NCBI RefSeq assembly: GCF_016773205.1
Contig: NZ_JAETWB010000005.1
Span: 186,001 to 250,000, forward strand
Length of the DNA stretch: 64,000 bases
Source: Belnapia arida
Lineage (GTDB): Bacteria; Pseudomonadota; Alphaproteobacteria; Acetobacterales; Acetobacteraceae
Direction: 5' to 3'
The notes below the pieces were generated by a model. The model was not told the DNA's origin. It worked only from the letters and a program-made list of their open reading frames with translations, and did not search any database. The position numbers and the translations under genes are program-made. Below, piece after piece: positions 45,673 to 53,982 of this stretch. Positions within the stretch are counted from its first letter, which is position 1; every line of letters begins with the position of its first letter.

Positions 45673-46743
45673 TCAAGCGGCCCGCAGCTCGGAGACGGCG
45701 AGGCGCGCCTGGGGCAGCGAGCGCGGGTACTTCTCGGCGAGGAAGGCGATGAGCTGCTCCCGCATCAGGCAGCGCAGGTCGAACATCGCGCCGGAATTGG
45801 CGGCGCTCATCAGCACGCGGATCTCGACGCTGCGCTCCTTCAGGTCGGTCACCTGCACGGCGAAGACGCGCCGGTCCCAGAGCGGGGTCGCTTCGACGAT
45901 GCGCTGCGCCTCGGCGCGCAGCTCGGCGACGGGCACGGTGTAGTCCATGTGAACGAAGACGGTGTCGAGCAACTGCGCGCTGGTCTTGGTCCAATTGCGG
46001 ATCGGCCGCTCGGTGAAGTAGCCGATGGGGACGACGAGGGAGCGCTGGTCCCAGGTGGCGATGGTCACGTAGGTCGCGGTGATCTCCGCCACATGGCCCC
46101 ATTCGCCCTCGACCAGCACGGCATCGCCGAGGCGGATCGGCTGGGTCAGCGCGATCTGGATGCCGGCGATGAGGTTGGAGACGGCCGGCCGCGCCGCGAG
46201 GCCGGCGACGATGCCGGCGACGCCGGCCGAGGCGAAGAGGCTGAGGCCGACGGCGCGGACGGCAGGGATCGCGGTCAGCACCAGGCCGGCGGTCAGGGTG
46301 ATGCCGGCCGAGACGGCGAGGCGGCGGAAGACGATCAGCTGGGTGCGGCGGCGGCGTTGCAGCCAGTCGGCATTCTCGCCCAGTTCGCCTTCGAGATAGG
46401 CGTCGAAGGCGGCGGCGACCTTGCGGGTCAGCGCCCAGCCGATCGCCACCACCAGGCCGAGGGCGGCGGCGCGGCTGGCGGCCTGCTCGGCGGCGGTCGG
46501 CAGGTCCACGGCGGGAAGCGCCACCTCGACCGCCAGCAGGGCGATGGTGACCCGCACCGCGCCGCGGCCATCAGCCAGGATGCGGCGTAGCAGCCGGGCC
46601 TGGCTGCCGGCCAGCACGCGGTCCAGCAGCGCATGGACGAGGCGGAGCGCCACCAGCGCCAGCGCCGGGGCGAGGACAAAGGGGATCAGGAGGGAGAGCC
46701 AGAGCGGCAGTTCCCGCCCTCCGACCAGGAGATTGCTCAGCAT
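45673..46743 (-). CDS. mechanosensitive ion channel family protein (MscS type)
   Basis: A 356-residue membrane protein with about four or five transmembrane segments; the last, rich in Gly and Ala (LFASAGVAGIVAGLAARPAVSNLIAGIQIALTQPIRLGD), is the MscS pore helix and beta-domain entry. The C-terminal cytoplasmic domain carries DYTVPVAELRAEAQRIVEATPLWDRR. An ATG at 46758 would add five residues. It stands 50 bp upstream of the TctC-type gene on the same strand but functional linkage is unlikely. It protects against osmotic downshock or mediates small-solute efflux, by family. Confidence 0.9.
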   Translation of the reverse strand: MLSNLLVGGRELPLWLSLLIPFVLAPALALVALRLVHALLDRVLAGSQARLLRRILADGRGAVRVTIALLAVEVALPAVDLPTAAEQAASRAAALGLVVAIGWALTRKVAAAFDAYLEGELGENADWLQRRRRTQLIVFRRLAVSAGITLTAGLVLTAIPAVRAVGLSLFASAGVAGIVAGLAARPAVSNLIAGIQIALTQPIRLGDAVLVEGEWGHVAEITATYVTIATWDQRSLVVPIGYFTERPIRNWTKTSAQLLDTVFVHMDYTVPVAELRAEAQRIVEATPLWDRRVFAVQVTDLKERSVEIRVLMSAANSGAMFDLRCLMREQLIAFLAEKYPRSLPQARLAVSELRAA

Positions 46744-46841
46744 GGGCACGTCTTCCATCGGGCAGCCGGCGCCCCAACGCGGCAGCGGCGGAACCGTGGC
46801 GCCCGGGCCGCGCTGGATACTCGATACGGAGGAGATGCGAG

Positions 46842-47021
46842 ATGCCGGAAGAGAAGAAGGGAACGGGCGAGAAGCCGTGGAGCGAGGAGGAGATGTCCCG
46901 CGGGGCGGCGAAGCCGGAGGAGATCGAGGAGGCGGGCGGCTCGCCCGGGGGTCGGCCGAACGACGATCGGGCCAAGACCGAGAGCGCCGCCGCCGAGACG
47001 GCGGACGACAAGCAGCGCTGA
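46842..47021 (+). CDS. small, highly charged hypothetical protein (59 residues)
   Basis: A short ORF starting MPEEKKGTGEKPWSEEEM and continuing with Glu, Lys, Asp, Gly and Ala, with no hydrophobic segment. An excellent GGAGG lies 9 bp upstream of the ATG, and an AT-richer stretch near 46815-46830 precedes it. The composition suggests an intrinsically disordered stress- or hydration-related protein. No family is recognised. It is divergent from the MscS gene and 52 bp before the PaiB-like gene. Confidence 0.55.
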   Translation: MPEEKKGTGEKPWSEEEMSRGAAKPEEIEEAGGSPGGRPNDDRAKTESAAAETADDKQR

Positions 47022-47073
47022 TCCGCGCCCCCTGCATTGGACGCGGCGGGGCAAGTGCGGGCATGTTCGGCCC

Positions 47074-47709
47074 ATGTACAACCCTGCCGCCTTCCGGGAG
47101 GACCGCCCGGAGATTCTGCATGGCCTGATCCGCGAGGCGCGGCTGGCGCTGCTCGTCTCGAACGGGGCGGAGGGCGTGCCGGACGTTACGCACCTGCCGC
47201 TGACGCTGGATGCCGAGCGAGGCGAGCTGATCGGGCATCTGGCGCGCGCCAACCCGCATGCGGCGGCACTGCGCGCGGCGGGCCGGGCCATCGCCATCTT
47301 CCGCGGGGCGGAGGCCTATGTCTCGCCCAACTGGTATCCGTCCAAGGCCGAGCATCACCGGGTGGTGCCGACCTGGAATTACGAGGCGGTGCATGCCGAG
47401 GGGCCGGTCGAGATCATCGAGGATGCGGCGCGGCTGCACGGCATCGTCAGCCGGCTGACCGAGGAGAAGGAGGCGGCACAGCCGCGCCCCTGGTCGGTCG
47501 GCGAGGCGCCGGAAGCCTTCGTCGCCGGCCAGCTGAAGGGGATCGTCGGCTTCGTGCTGCGGATCGAGCGGCTGACCGGCAAGCGGAAGCTCAGCCAGAA
47601 CCGCGCCGCCCCCGACCGGGACGGCGCGGTAGCGGGGCTGGCCGCGAGCCATGACCCGCGCGACCGCGCCACGGCTGCGGCGATGCGGCGCCTGGCCGAA
47701 GGGGGCTGA
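47074..47709 (+). CDS. FMN-binding negative transcriptional regulator, PaiB family
   Basis: A 211-residue split-barrel flavin-binding protein. The family start MYNPAAFREDRPEILHGLI, the ARANPHAAALRA segment, AYVSPNWYPSKAEHHRVVPTWNYEAVHA and a C-terminal KLSQNRAAPDRDG are all PaiB signatures. PaiB in Bacillus affects sporulation and protease genes and may act on polyamines, but in proteobacteria the role is unknown. Its ATG at 47074 follows the small acidic gene. Confidence 0.9.
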   Translation: MYNPAAFREDRPEILHGLIREARLALLVSNGAEGVPDVTHLPLTLDAERGELIGHLARANPHAAALRAAGRAIAIFRGAEAYVSPNWYPSKAEHHRVVPTWNYEAVHAEGPVEIIEDAARLHGIVSRLTEEKEAAQPRPWSVGEAPEAFVAGQLKGIVGFVLRIERLTGKRKLSQNRAAPDRDGAVAGLAASHDPRDRATAAAMRRLAEGG

Positions 47710-47763
47710 CCCCCGCCGCCTCCGGCTCTAGCCTTCCAGCGGACGCATCGGGGAAGGCAGGCC

Positions 47764-49278
47764 ATGCTGCGTGGCATCGGGGCCATGATCGGGGTGGGGA
47801 TAATGATGGCTGGCCTGGCGCCACCGCTGGCCGCGCAGCCGGCGCCGCGGCGGGACGAGTTCTTCTGGCTCGGCGAGATCAACAAGGCCAGCACCGTCAT
47901 CAACTCCGAGGAAGGGCTGCTGGACCCGGCGCTCGCGCCGCGGATCGCCGCCGGGCTCGACGCCGTGCTCCAGGCGGGCAACCGGCCGGGCGGGCAGCGC
48001 CCCAGTCTGGTCATCACCTTCGAGCCGCTGCTCATCGAGGCCGCGGGCGTCGAGGCCACGCTGCTGCATGCCGGAAGGTCGAGCCAGGACATGCTGGCAA
48101 CGGTCCGCGCCGCCATGCTGCGCGACGGGCTGCTGCGCCTGGCCGGGCAGCTCCGCCGCACCACGGACTCGATGCTCCGCGTCGCGGAGCGGCATGCTGC
48201 CACCCCGGTGCCGAACTATACCAACGGCGTCGCCGCCCAGCCCAACAGCTACGGCCATTACCTGCTCGGCCACATCGCCGGGCTCGACCGCGACGCGCAG
48301 CGGCTGCGCGAGGCCTATGCCCGGCTCGACCTCTCGCCCATGGGCACGACGGTGCTGAACGGCACGAGCTGGCCGCTGAACCGCGACCGAATGGCGCGCT
48401 ATCTCGGCTTCCCGGACAAGGTGGACAATGCCTATGACGCGGCGCAGGTCGCCGCCACCGACCTGCCCGTCGAGATCGGCGCCATCGCCACCGGCGTCGC
48501 GCTCCATGCCGGCGCCCACATCGCCGATGTGATGACGCAATATGCGCAGCCGCGCCCCTGGATCCTGCTCGAGGAAGGCGGCGGCAACACCTATGTCTCG
48601 AGCGCGATGCCGCAGAAGCGCAATCCGGGCCTGCTGAACGATGCGCGGCGGCAGGCCTCGACGGTGGTGACGCTCGGCATGGGTCGGGCCTTGCAGGCGC
48701 ACAACATCCCGCCCGGCATGAACGACCCGAAGGTCACCGCCGACAACATGGCGGTGATCGCCGCCACGGTGGCCCTGCTGGAGCGCTGGGACCGCATCCT
48801 GCACGCCCTGGTCCTCAACCCGGAGCGGGCGCTGGAGGAGCTGAACAGCGACTGGACCGCCTCGCAGGAGGTGGCGGATGTTCTGATGCGACGCTACCGC
48901 CTGCCCTTCCGCGTCGGCCACCACTTCGCCTCCGAGGTGGTGGATCACGCCAAGGCGCATGACATCCGCCCGGCCGACTTCCCCTATGCGGAGGCGCGGC
49001 GCATCTATGCGGAGACGCTGCACGAGATGCGCCTGCCGGAGGCCGAGTTGCCGATGAACGAGGCGGAATTCCGTGCCGCACTCGACCCGGCGGCCATCAT
49101 CCGCAACCGGGCGACCAGCGGCGGACCGCAGCCGGCGGAGATGGCGCGGATGCTGCGCGCCGCCGGCGACAGGCTGGCGGCGCAGGAGGGCTGGATCGCC
49201 GAGCGCCAGGCCCGGATCGATGCCGCCCTCGCCGCGCTCGACGGCGACTTCGGCAGGATTCTCGCCCGGGCTCGGTGA
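47764..49278 (+). CDS. argininosuccinate lyase-like protein with an export signal
   Basis: A 504-residue member of the fumarase/aspartase/argininosuccinate lyase superfamily. The catalytic loop SSAMPQKRNPGLLNDAR (around residues 279-295) matches the GSxxMxxKxN signature, and TNGVAAQPNSYGHYLLGHIAG resembles the ArgH HxQxAxxxTxG region in altered form. Unlike true ArgH it begins with a signal peptide (GIGAMIGVGIMMAGLAPPLAAQ), so it appears periplasmic. GGGGAAGGC precedes the ATG. The reaction is probably a lyase acting on an amino-acid or sugar-like substrate, but is not known. It converges on a TAXI binding-protein gene. Confidence 0.85.
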   Translation: MLRGIGAMIGVGIMMAGLAPPLAAQPAPRRDEFFWLGEINKASTVINSEEGLLDPALAPRIAAGLDAVLQAGNRPGGQRPSLVITFEPLLIEAAGVEATLLHAGRSSQDMLATVRAAMLRDGLLRLAGQLRRTTDSMLRVAERHAATPVPNYTNGVAAQPNSYGHYLLGHIAGLDRDAQRLREAYARLDLSPMGTTVLNGTSWPLNRDRMARYLGFPDKVDNAYDAAQVAATDLPVEIGAIATGVALHAGAHIADVMTQYAQPRPWILLEEGGGNTYVSSAMPQKRNPGLLNDARRQASTVVTLGMGRALQAHNIPPGMNDPKVTADNMAVIAATVALLERWDRILHALVLNPERALEELNSDWTASQEVADVLMRRYRLPFRVGHHFASEVVDHAKAHDIRPADFPYAEARRIYAETLHEMRLPEAELPMNEAEFRAALDPAAIIRNRATSGGPQPAEMARMLRAAGDRLAAQEGWIAERQARIDAALAALDGDFGRILARAR

Positions 49279-49284
49279 CGCCGG

Positions 49285-50256
49285 TCAGGCCAGGGTCGCG
49301 CCCTGCTTCTTCCAGAAAGCCTCGGCCGCCGGGTGCCAGGGCACGCCGGCCGCCGAGGTCTTCTGCCGATCGAGCGTGAAGCCGCGGCCCTCGGCATGCA
49401 CCTGGGCGAGTTCCGCCCGGCCGTTCCATGTGCTCTCCAGGATCTTCGTCACCTGCTCGTCCGGCATGGTGTCGAGCACGGCGAGGATGTTGGCCACCGA
49501 CATCTGCTGGTTGTCCGTGGTCTGGCCGGGATAGGTGCCGGAGGGGATCACCTCGGGGAAATAGACCGGGCCGTACTTGGCGGTGATCTTCGGCACCAGG
49601 TCGGCATGATCGACCAGCCGCATGGTGATGCCGGGCGAGGCGGCGAGGTCGGTCACCGCGCTGGTCGGCACGCCGGAGACGAAGAAATAGGCGTCGAGCT
49701 TGCCGTCCTTGACGGCATTGGTGCTCTCGGCCGGCGACAGGCGCTCGCGCGCACGGAAATCCTTGTCGCGGTCGAGCCCGGCGGCCTCGATGAGGCGGAA
49801 GGCCATCACCTCGGTGGCCGAGCCGGGCGCGCCGCTCGAGATGCGCTTGCCTTTCATGTCGGCGATGCTCTGGATGCCGCTTGAGGCCGTCGTCACCGCC
49901 TGCATGCGGTTGGTATAGAGCACGGCGATGGCGCGGACCTTCACCGGGCGGCCGCGGAAGCGGTCCTGCCCGTTCACCGCATCCACGCTGGCATCGACCT
50001 GAGAGAAGATGAGGCCGACGCGGCCGGCGCCGAGCAGCTGATTGTTGGCGACGGAGCCGCCGGTGACCTCGACGGTCGCGCTCATCCCCGGGATGGTGCG
50101 GGAGAGGATGTTCGCGAGGCCGCCACCGAGCGGGTAGTAGACGCCGCCCGTGGTGCCGGTGGCGATCGCAAGCTGGGTGTCGGCGGCGCTGGCCAGGCGC
50201 GGGGCGGCGAGCAGGGCGGCGGCGCCGAAGGCGGTGCGGCGGGTGAGCATGGTCAT
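49285..50256 (-). CDS. TAXI family TRAP transporter solute-binding protein
   Basis: A 323-residue exported protein. Signal peptide LTRRTAFGAAALLAAPRLASA precedes LAIATGTTGGVYYPLGGGLANIL, the TAXI signature, and ATVEVTGGSVANNQLLGAGRVGLI. SSGAPGSATEV and AYFFVSGVPTSAVTDLA are conserved pieces. ATG 50256 follows GGGAGC. No TRAP membrane subunit is adjacent. Family members commonly bind glutamate-like or C4-dicarboxylate ligands; the neighbouring lyase-like exported protein might act on the same compound, which is speculative. Confidence 0.9.
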   Translation of the reverse strand: MTMLTRRTAFGAAALLAAPRLASAADTQLAIATGTTGGVYYPLGGGLANILSRTIPGMSATVEVTGGSVANNQLLGAGRVGLIFSQVDASVDAVNGQDRFRGRPVKVRAIAVLYTNRMQAVTTASSGIQSIADMKGKRISSGAPGSATEVMAFRLIEAAGLDRDKDFRARERLSPAESTNAVKDGKLDAYFFVSGVPTSAVTDLAASPGITMRLVDHADLVPKITAKYGPVYFPEVIPSGTYPGQTTDNQQMSVANILAVLDTMPDEQVTKILESTWNGRAELAQVHAEGRGFTLDRQKTSAAGVPWHPAAEAFWKKQGATLA

Positions 50257-50370
50257 GGCGTTGCTCCCGGAATGGACGTTTGATTGCAGGATCAATAAGG
50301 CCGGGCGCTGTCCCGGGGAAGCCCTCACCGGTGGCGGGTAGCTGCCCTGGCACCGACGTGACGCTGCGGG

Positions 50371-51846
50371 TTACCGCCGCAGCCGCCGGACCATCGCCTC
50401 CGGCAGCACCCGCTTGATGCGCCGCTTGATGCCGTCGCGGGTCCTGTGCAGCAGGCGGACCGCCCGGTCGCCGAAGCCCACCGGGTTGACGGGAAAGCGC
50501 AGCAGTCCCGGCTCCAGCAGGCGGATGACGTCGCGCTGCAACCGGCCGTCCGACCGGTCCGGCTCGGGCGGCGTGATCAGGGCCGACAGGATGCGGCTGC
50601 AATTCGCCGCGGGGAGCGAGCGGCCAGGCAGCATGTCCAGCCCATGCTCGACCGCGGAGAGCCAGCCGCCGGCGCGCTGGTCGAGGTAGAAGGAGTCGAC
50701 CAGGTCGAGGCCATCGTCATGGCGGCGGCGCCAGTCGAGCCATGCATCGAGCGCCGCCACCGTCGGCGGATGCGGCGCCGTGGCCTCGAACCGGGACCAG
50801 AGCGACGCGCCGGTTGCATTACCGAAATTCAGGCCAACGAAGCGCGAGGCGTAGAATCGGCGGCCGAATTCGAAGCATCCGCCGCGGACCAGCGTGTCGT
50901 CGGCGCCGAGGAAGCGGTACTGGTTCTGCGGAATCAGATGCGCATCGTCGGCGTCGCTGTAGCTCTCGAGCCCATGCTCGCGCCAGAGGCGCAACGCCGC
51001 CTCGTCGAAGGCCTCGGGGCCGATGACGTGGTGCCGGACGCCGAGATGGCGGCTGATGCGGCCTGCGATCTCGATATCGGCCGGCTTCACGCCGTCGAAG
51101 CTCTGCGTCACGCATTCGAAGCGCGTGCCGGCGGCGAGCAGGCTGGCGAGCAGGGTGCGGGAATCGAGCCCGGCGGTCAGGGCCAGGTAGGTGGTGCCGG
51201 CGCGGTCCTTGAGCGTGCCGGCGAGCGTCGTCAGATCCGCGGCCATGCCGTCCCGGGCGGCCGTGACCGAGGCGGCGGGACGGATCGGGCAATCCACGCG
51301 CTCCGCCGTCGCGGTGGGGATGGCGAGGCGCTGGTCCCGCATCAACCGGGCGATGCCGGCGACCCCGGCGGCAGGGGGCGGGGTCCAGTTCAGCCCCGAC
51401 CAGGCGATCTCACGGTGAATGACGGCGCCGCCACCGAGCTGTGCGGCGAGGCTCGGGCTCGAGGTGACGAGCGGCCCGTCGGGCGTATCGCCGTAGTGGA
51501 TGGGCAGCAGCGCGCTCGGATCCGGATAGAGGTAGGGCCATTCGATCCGGGCGAAGCGTCCTGCCAGGTCGTCCGGCCCCGCCCCGGGCGCCAAGGCGAT
51601 CGCAGAGCCAAGCAGCATCATGCTCCGGCCACCCTGCTCCAGGACCTGCACCGGCAGGTCTCGCTGGTAGGACAGGTGGAATTCGTTGGAAATGGTCGTC
51701 GAGGTCCAGTCCTCGTCCGGCAGGAAGGGCTGCCTGGAGATGACGAATTGGCGGCGATGGGCGCGCGGCCCCGCATCCGAGATCAGCACCCGGCCTGTTC
51801 CCCCTGCTTTTCGGCCGGGGAGCCTTGGACCCGCGGCTGCCACCAC
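50371..51846 (-). CDS. asparagine synthase-like PP-loop protein, standalone
   Basis: A 491-residue protein. YLALTAGLDSRTLLASLLA is the ATP-pyrophosphatase PP-loop in the SGGxDS-like form of asparagine-synthase C-terminal domains, followed by the FDGVKPADIEIAGRISRHLG region. The N-terminal half is not a typical class II glutaminase (no N-terminal Cys), so it is probably a non-canonical synthetase or transferase, as found in capsule or secondary-metabolite loci. Start uncertain: GTG 51846, or GTG at 51789 with GGGGGA upstream. It ends with a basic, arginine-rich tail. No biosynthetic neighbours are visible. Confidence 0.7.
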   Translation of the reverse strand: MVAAAGPRLPGRKAGGTGRVLISDAGPRAHRRQFVISRQPFLPDEDWTSTTISNEFHLSYQRDLPVQVLEQGGRSMMLLGSAIALAPGAGPDDLAGRFARIEWPYLYPDPSALLPIHYGDTPDGPLVTSSPSLAAQLGGGAVIHREIAWSGLNWTPPPAAGVAGIARLMRDQRLAIPTATAERVDCPIRPAASVTAARDGMAADLTTLAGTLKDRAGTTYLALTAGLDSRTLLASLLAAGTRFECVTQSFDGVKPADIEIAGRISRHLGVRHHVIGPEAFDEAALRLWREHGLESYSDADDAHLIPQNQYRFLGADDTLVRGGCFEFGRRFYASRFVGLNFGNATGASLWSRFEATAPHPPTVAALDAWLDWRRRHDDGLDLVDSFYLDQRAGGWLSAVEHGLDMLPGRSLPAANCSRILSALITPPEPDRSDGRLQRDVIRLLEPGLLRFPVNPVGFGDRAVRLLHRTRDGIKRRIKRVLPEAMVRRLRR

Positions 51847-51867
51847 TCCGATCGGCGGGCTGCGCAG

Positions 51868-51908
51868 GCTTTAGATGAAAAATACCTTAACTAAATTACA
51901 CGAATTGC
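51868..51908. promoter_or_regulatory. AT-rich intergenic promoter region
   Basis: A ~40-bp run of A and T (TTAGATGAAAAATACC onward to ATTACACGAATTG) stands out from the GC-rich background. It lies between the asparagine-synthase-like gene (minus) and the CBS-BON gene (plus). It most likely contains the promoter of the minus-strand gene, although no clean -35/-10 pair is evident on either strand. Confidence 0.35.
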
Positions 51909-51981
51909 GGCGCCATCGCCGCTCCCGCAGGCCGGCCGGGATCGCCAGACGGGGCGCGGAAGGCGGCGGAAGCCAGGCTTG

Positions 51982-51995
51982 TTGCGCGGGATCAA
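51982..51995 (+). promoter_or_regulatory. FixK/FNR-type box before the CBS-BON gene
   Basis: TTGCGCGGGATCAA fits the alphaproteobacterial FixK2/FNR consensus TTG(A/C)-N6-(T/G)CAA exactly. Its centre lies about 60 bp upstream of the ATG at 52049. A class II arrangement would put the start site near 52030, leaving a short leader with a GGAG ribosome-binding site. Low-oxygen control of the gene is inferred. Confidence 0.5.
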
Positions 51996-52048
51996 TGCGG
52001 CACGGTCCGCGGCAGCGCAGGCTTGGGCATCGGCGAAGGAGAACCCCG

Positions 52049-52747
52049 ATGACCACCCTGACCGCCCACGACCTGATGAGCGTCGATGTCATCACCGTGC
52101 CGCCGGAGACGCCGGTGGCCGCCATCGCCCGGCTGCTGGGCGAGCGCGGCATCTCGGCCGTGCCGGTGCTGGATGGCGCCGGCACCCTGCGCGGCATCGT
52201 GACCGAGGCCGACCTGATCCGCCGCCTGGCCGGCGTCGAGGATCGCCCGGCCGGCTGGCTGCGGCAGCTCTTCACCAATCCAGTCCAGGAGGCGGAGCGC
52301 TATGCCCGCACCCACGGGCTGACCGCGGCGGATGTGATGACGGAGCGCCTGGTGACCGTCACGCCCGGCACGACCGCCGCGCATGTGGCGCATCTGCTGG
52401 AGGAGTTCGGCATCCGCCGTGTGCTGGTGGTGGAGGGCGGGCGGCTGCGCGGCATCGTCAGCCGGGCGGATCTGCTGCGGGCGCTGGTGGCGCCGCCGGA
52501 GCCGGCGCACGGGCTCTCGGATGGGCGCATCCGCACGGCGGTGCTGGCGGCGATGCGCAAGCAGCCCTGGGCGGACAGCTTCGGCACCATGGTCGAGGTA
52601 CAGGGCGGCGCCGTCACCTTCCACGGCTTCGTTCGCAACGAGGCGGTGCGGCGGGCGCTGCGGGTGCTGGCGGAGAACGTGCCCGGCGTCACCCGCGTGG
52701 TGGACGACATGCAGGCGATGCCGGCCTACCTCTCCGTCGCCGCATAG
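52049..52747 (+). CDS. CBS-pair and BON domain protein
   Basis: A 232-residue soluble protein. The first CBS motif (TAHDLMSVDVITVPPETPVAAIARLL) spans about 5-60, the second (TAADVMTERLVTVTPGTTAAHVAHLL) about 95-150, and a C-terminal BON domain runs from about 160 to 225 with VQGGAVTFHGFVRNEAVRRALRV. CBS pairs bind adenosine nucleotides, and BON domains are linked to membrane or osmotic-stress functions. GAAGGAG lies 9 nt upstream of the ATG. The upstream FixK/FNR-like box suggests a low-oxygen response. Its end overlaps the convergent UMF1 gene by 22 bp. Confidence 0.9.
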   Translation: MTTLTAHDLMSVDVITVPPETPVAAIARLLGERGISAVPVLDGAGTLRGIVTEADLIRRLAGVEDRPAGWLRQLFTNPVQEAERYARTHGLTAADVMTERLVTVTPGTTAAHVAHLLEEFGIRRVLVVEGGRLRGIVSRADLLRALVAPPEPAHGLSDGRIRTAVLAAMRKQPWADSFGTMVEVQGGAVTFHGFVRNEAVRRALRVLAENVPGVTRVVDDMQAMPAYLSVAA

Positions 52748-53982
52748 GGCCTGACGCCGGCGAGGATGGCGGCGCCGAGGGCGAGGAACACCACCACCGT
52801 CGCCATTCCCGCCCGCTGACTGCCCGTCGCCGTGGTGACGGCGGCGAGCGCCGCGGGACCGAGGAAGCCGGTGACGCGCCCGCTGAGGGCGAAGAGGCCG
52901 AAATGCGCCGCCACCTCCTCCGGCGGCGCGAGGCGGGCCATCAGCGTCCGGCTGGCTGCCTGGGCCGGGCCGATGAAGAGGCCGAGGGTGAGGGCGAGGG
53001 CCCAGAAGGCGGGCTTGCCCTCCACCACCAGCAGCCCGGCCGAGAGCAGCACCAGCGCGCCGAGCGAGACCATCACCGTGCGCTTCGAGCCCATGCGGTC
53101 CTCGATGAGGCCGAAGCCGGCGGCGCCGAGCCCGGCCGTCAGGTTCAGCGCGATGCCGAAGACCAGGATCTCCTCGAACTCCATGCCGAAGACGCCGGCG
53201 GCATAGATGGCGCCGAAGGCGAAGAGGGTGTTCAGCCCGTCGGTGTAGAACAGCCGGGCGACGAGGAAGCGCGCCATCACCGGGTTGCGCGGCAGGCCGC
53301 GCAGCAGGCGGATGATCTCCGCCATGCCGCCTTGCGCCGCCGTCCGCCAGCCGGGCTTCGGCCCATGGTGACCGGGAAGCAAGGCGAGGACAGGCCAGGC
53401 GAAGGCGGCAACCCAGGCGGCGGTCAGCAACGCCGTCGCCCGCACCGGCTCGGCGCTTGCGGCGTCGAGGCCAAAGAGGGGCGGCTTCGGCTGCACCAGC
53501 ACGAAGAGCGCGACGACGAGGCAGGCGAGGCCGCCGGCATAGCCGAGGCCCCAGGCGAGGCCGGAAACGCGGCCGATCTGCGCCGGCGGCGCCACCTCCG
53601 GCAGGAGGGAGTTGTAGAAGACGTTGCCGAGTTCGAAGGCGATGGTGGCGAGGCCGACGCAGGCGAGCGCCCAAAGCGCATCCTCCGGCCGCGGCTCGGC
53701 GAACCAGATCCCGGCCGTCGCCATCACCATCACCCCCGTGCAGAGGCCGAGCATCGGCCGCCGCCGCCCACCCGCGTCGGCGACAGCGCCGAGGACGGGC
53801 GAGAGCAGGGCGACGGCGAGCCCCACGATTGTTTGCATCCAGCCCCATTGCGCCTGGCCGGTCGCGGCGTCGGGGGCGATGCCCTTGGTGAAATAGGCGG
53901 CGATGACGAAGGTGGAGACGACGGTGGGGAAGGCGCTGTTCGCCCAGTCGTAGAGGGCCCAGGCCCAGGCCTGCCGCGTCAT
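52726..53982 (-). CDS. UMF1-family MFS transporter
   Basis: A 418-residue transporter with about 12 membrane segments. The UMF1/Atg22 family N-terminus WALYDWANSAFPTVVSTFVIAAYF is unmistakable. GGRRRPML is the conserved cytoplasmic loop, and ELGNVFYNSLLPEVAPP, APPAQIGRVSGLAWGLGYAGG are family blocks. The start at 53982 overlaps the Mug-type gene's stop (ATGA). The substrate of this family is generally unknown; amino-acid efflux is proposed for the yeast homologue. Confidence 0.9.
   Translation of the reverse strand: MTRQAWAWALYDWANSAFPTVVSTFVIAAYFTKGIAPDAATGQAQWGWMQTIVGLAVALLSPVLGAVADAGGRRRPMLGLCTGVMVMATAGIWFAEPRPEDALWALACVGLATIAFELGNVFYNSLLPEVAPPAQIGRVSGLAWGLGYAGGLACLVVALFVLVQPKPPLFGLDAASAEPVRATALLTAAWVAAFAWPVLALLPGHHGPKPGWRTAAQGGMAEIIRLLRGLPRNPVMARFLVARLFYTDGLNTLFAFGAIYAAGVFGMEFEEILVFGIALNLTAGLGAAGFGLIEDRMGSKRTVMVSLGALVLLSAGLLVVEGKPAFWALALTLGLFIGPAQAASRTLMARLAPPEEVAAHFGLFALSGRVTGFLGPAALAAVTTATGSQRAGMATVVVFLALGAAILAGVRPYAATER

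Noticed and set aside
47764-49278. Assignment as the biosynthetic argH partner of argG
   Set aside because: A signal peptide and altered catalytic-region residues, together with a 4-kb distance and several unrelated genes between, make a housekeeping role unlikely.
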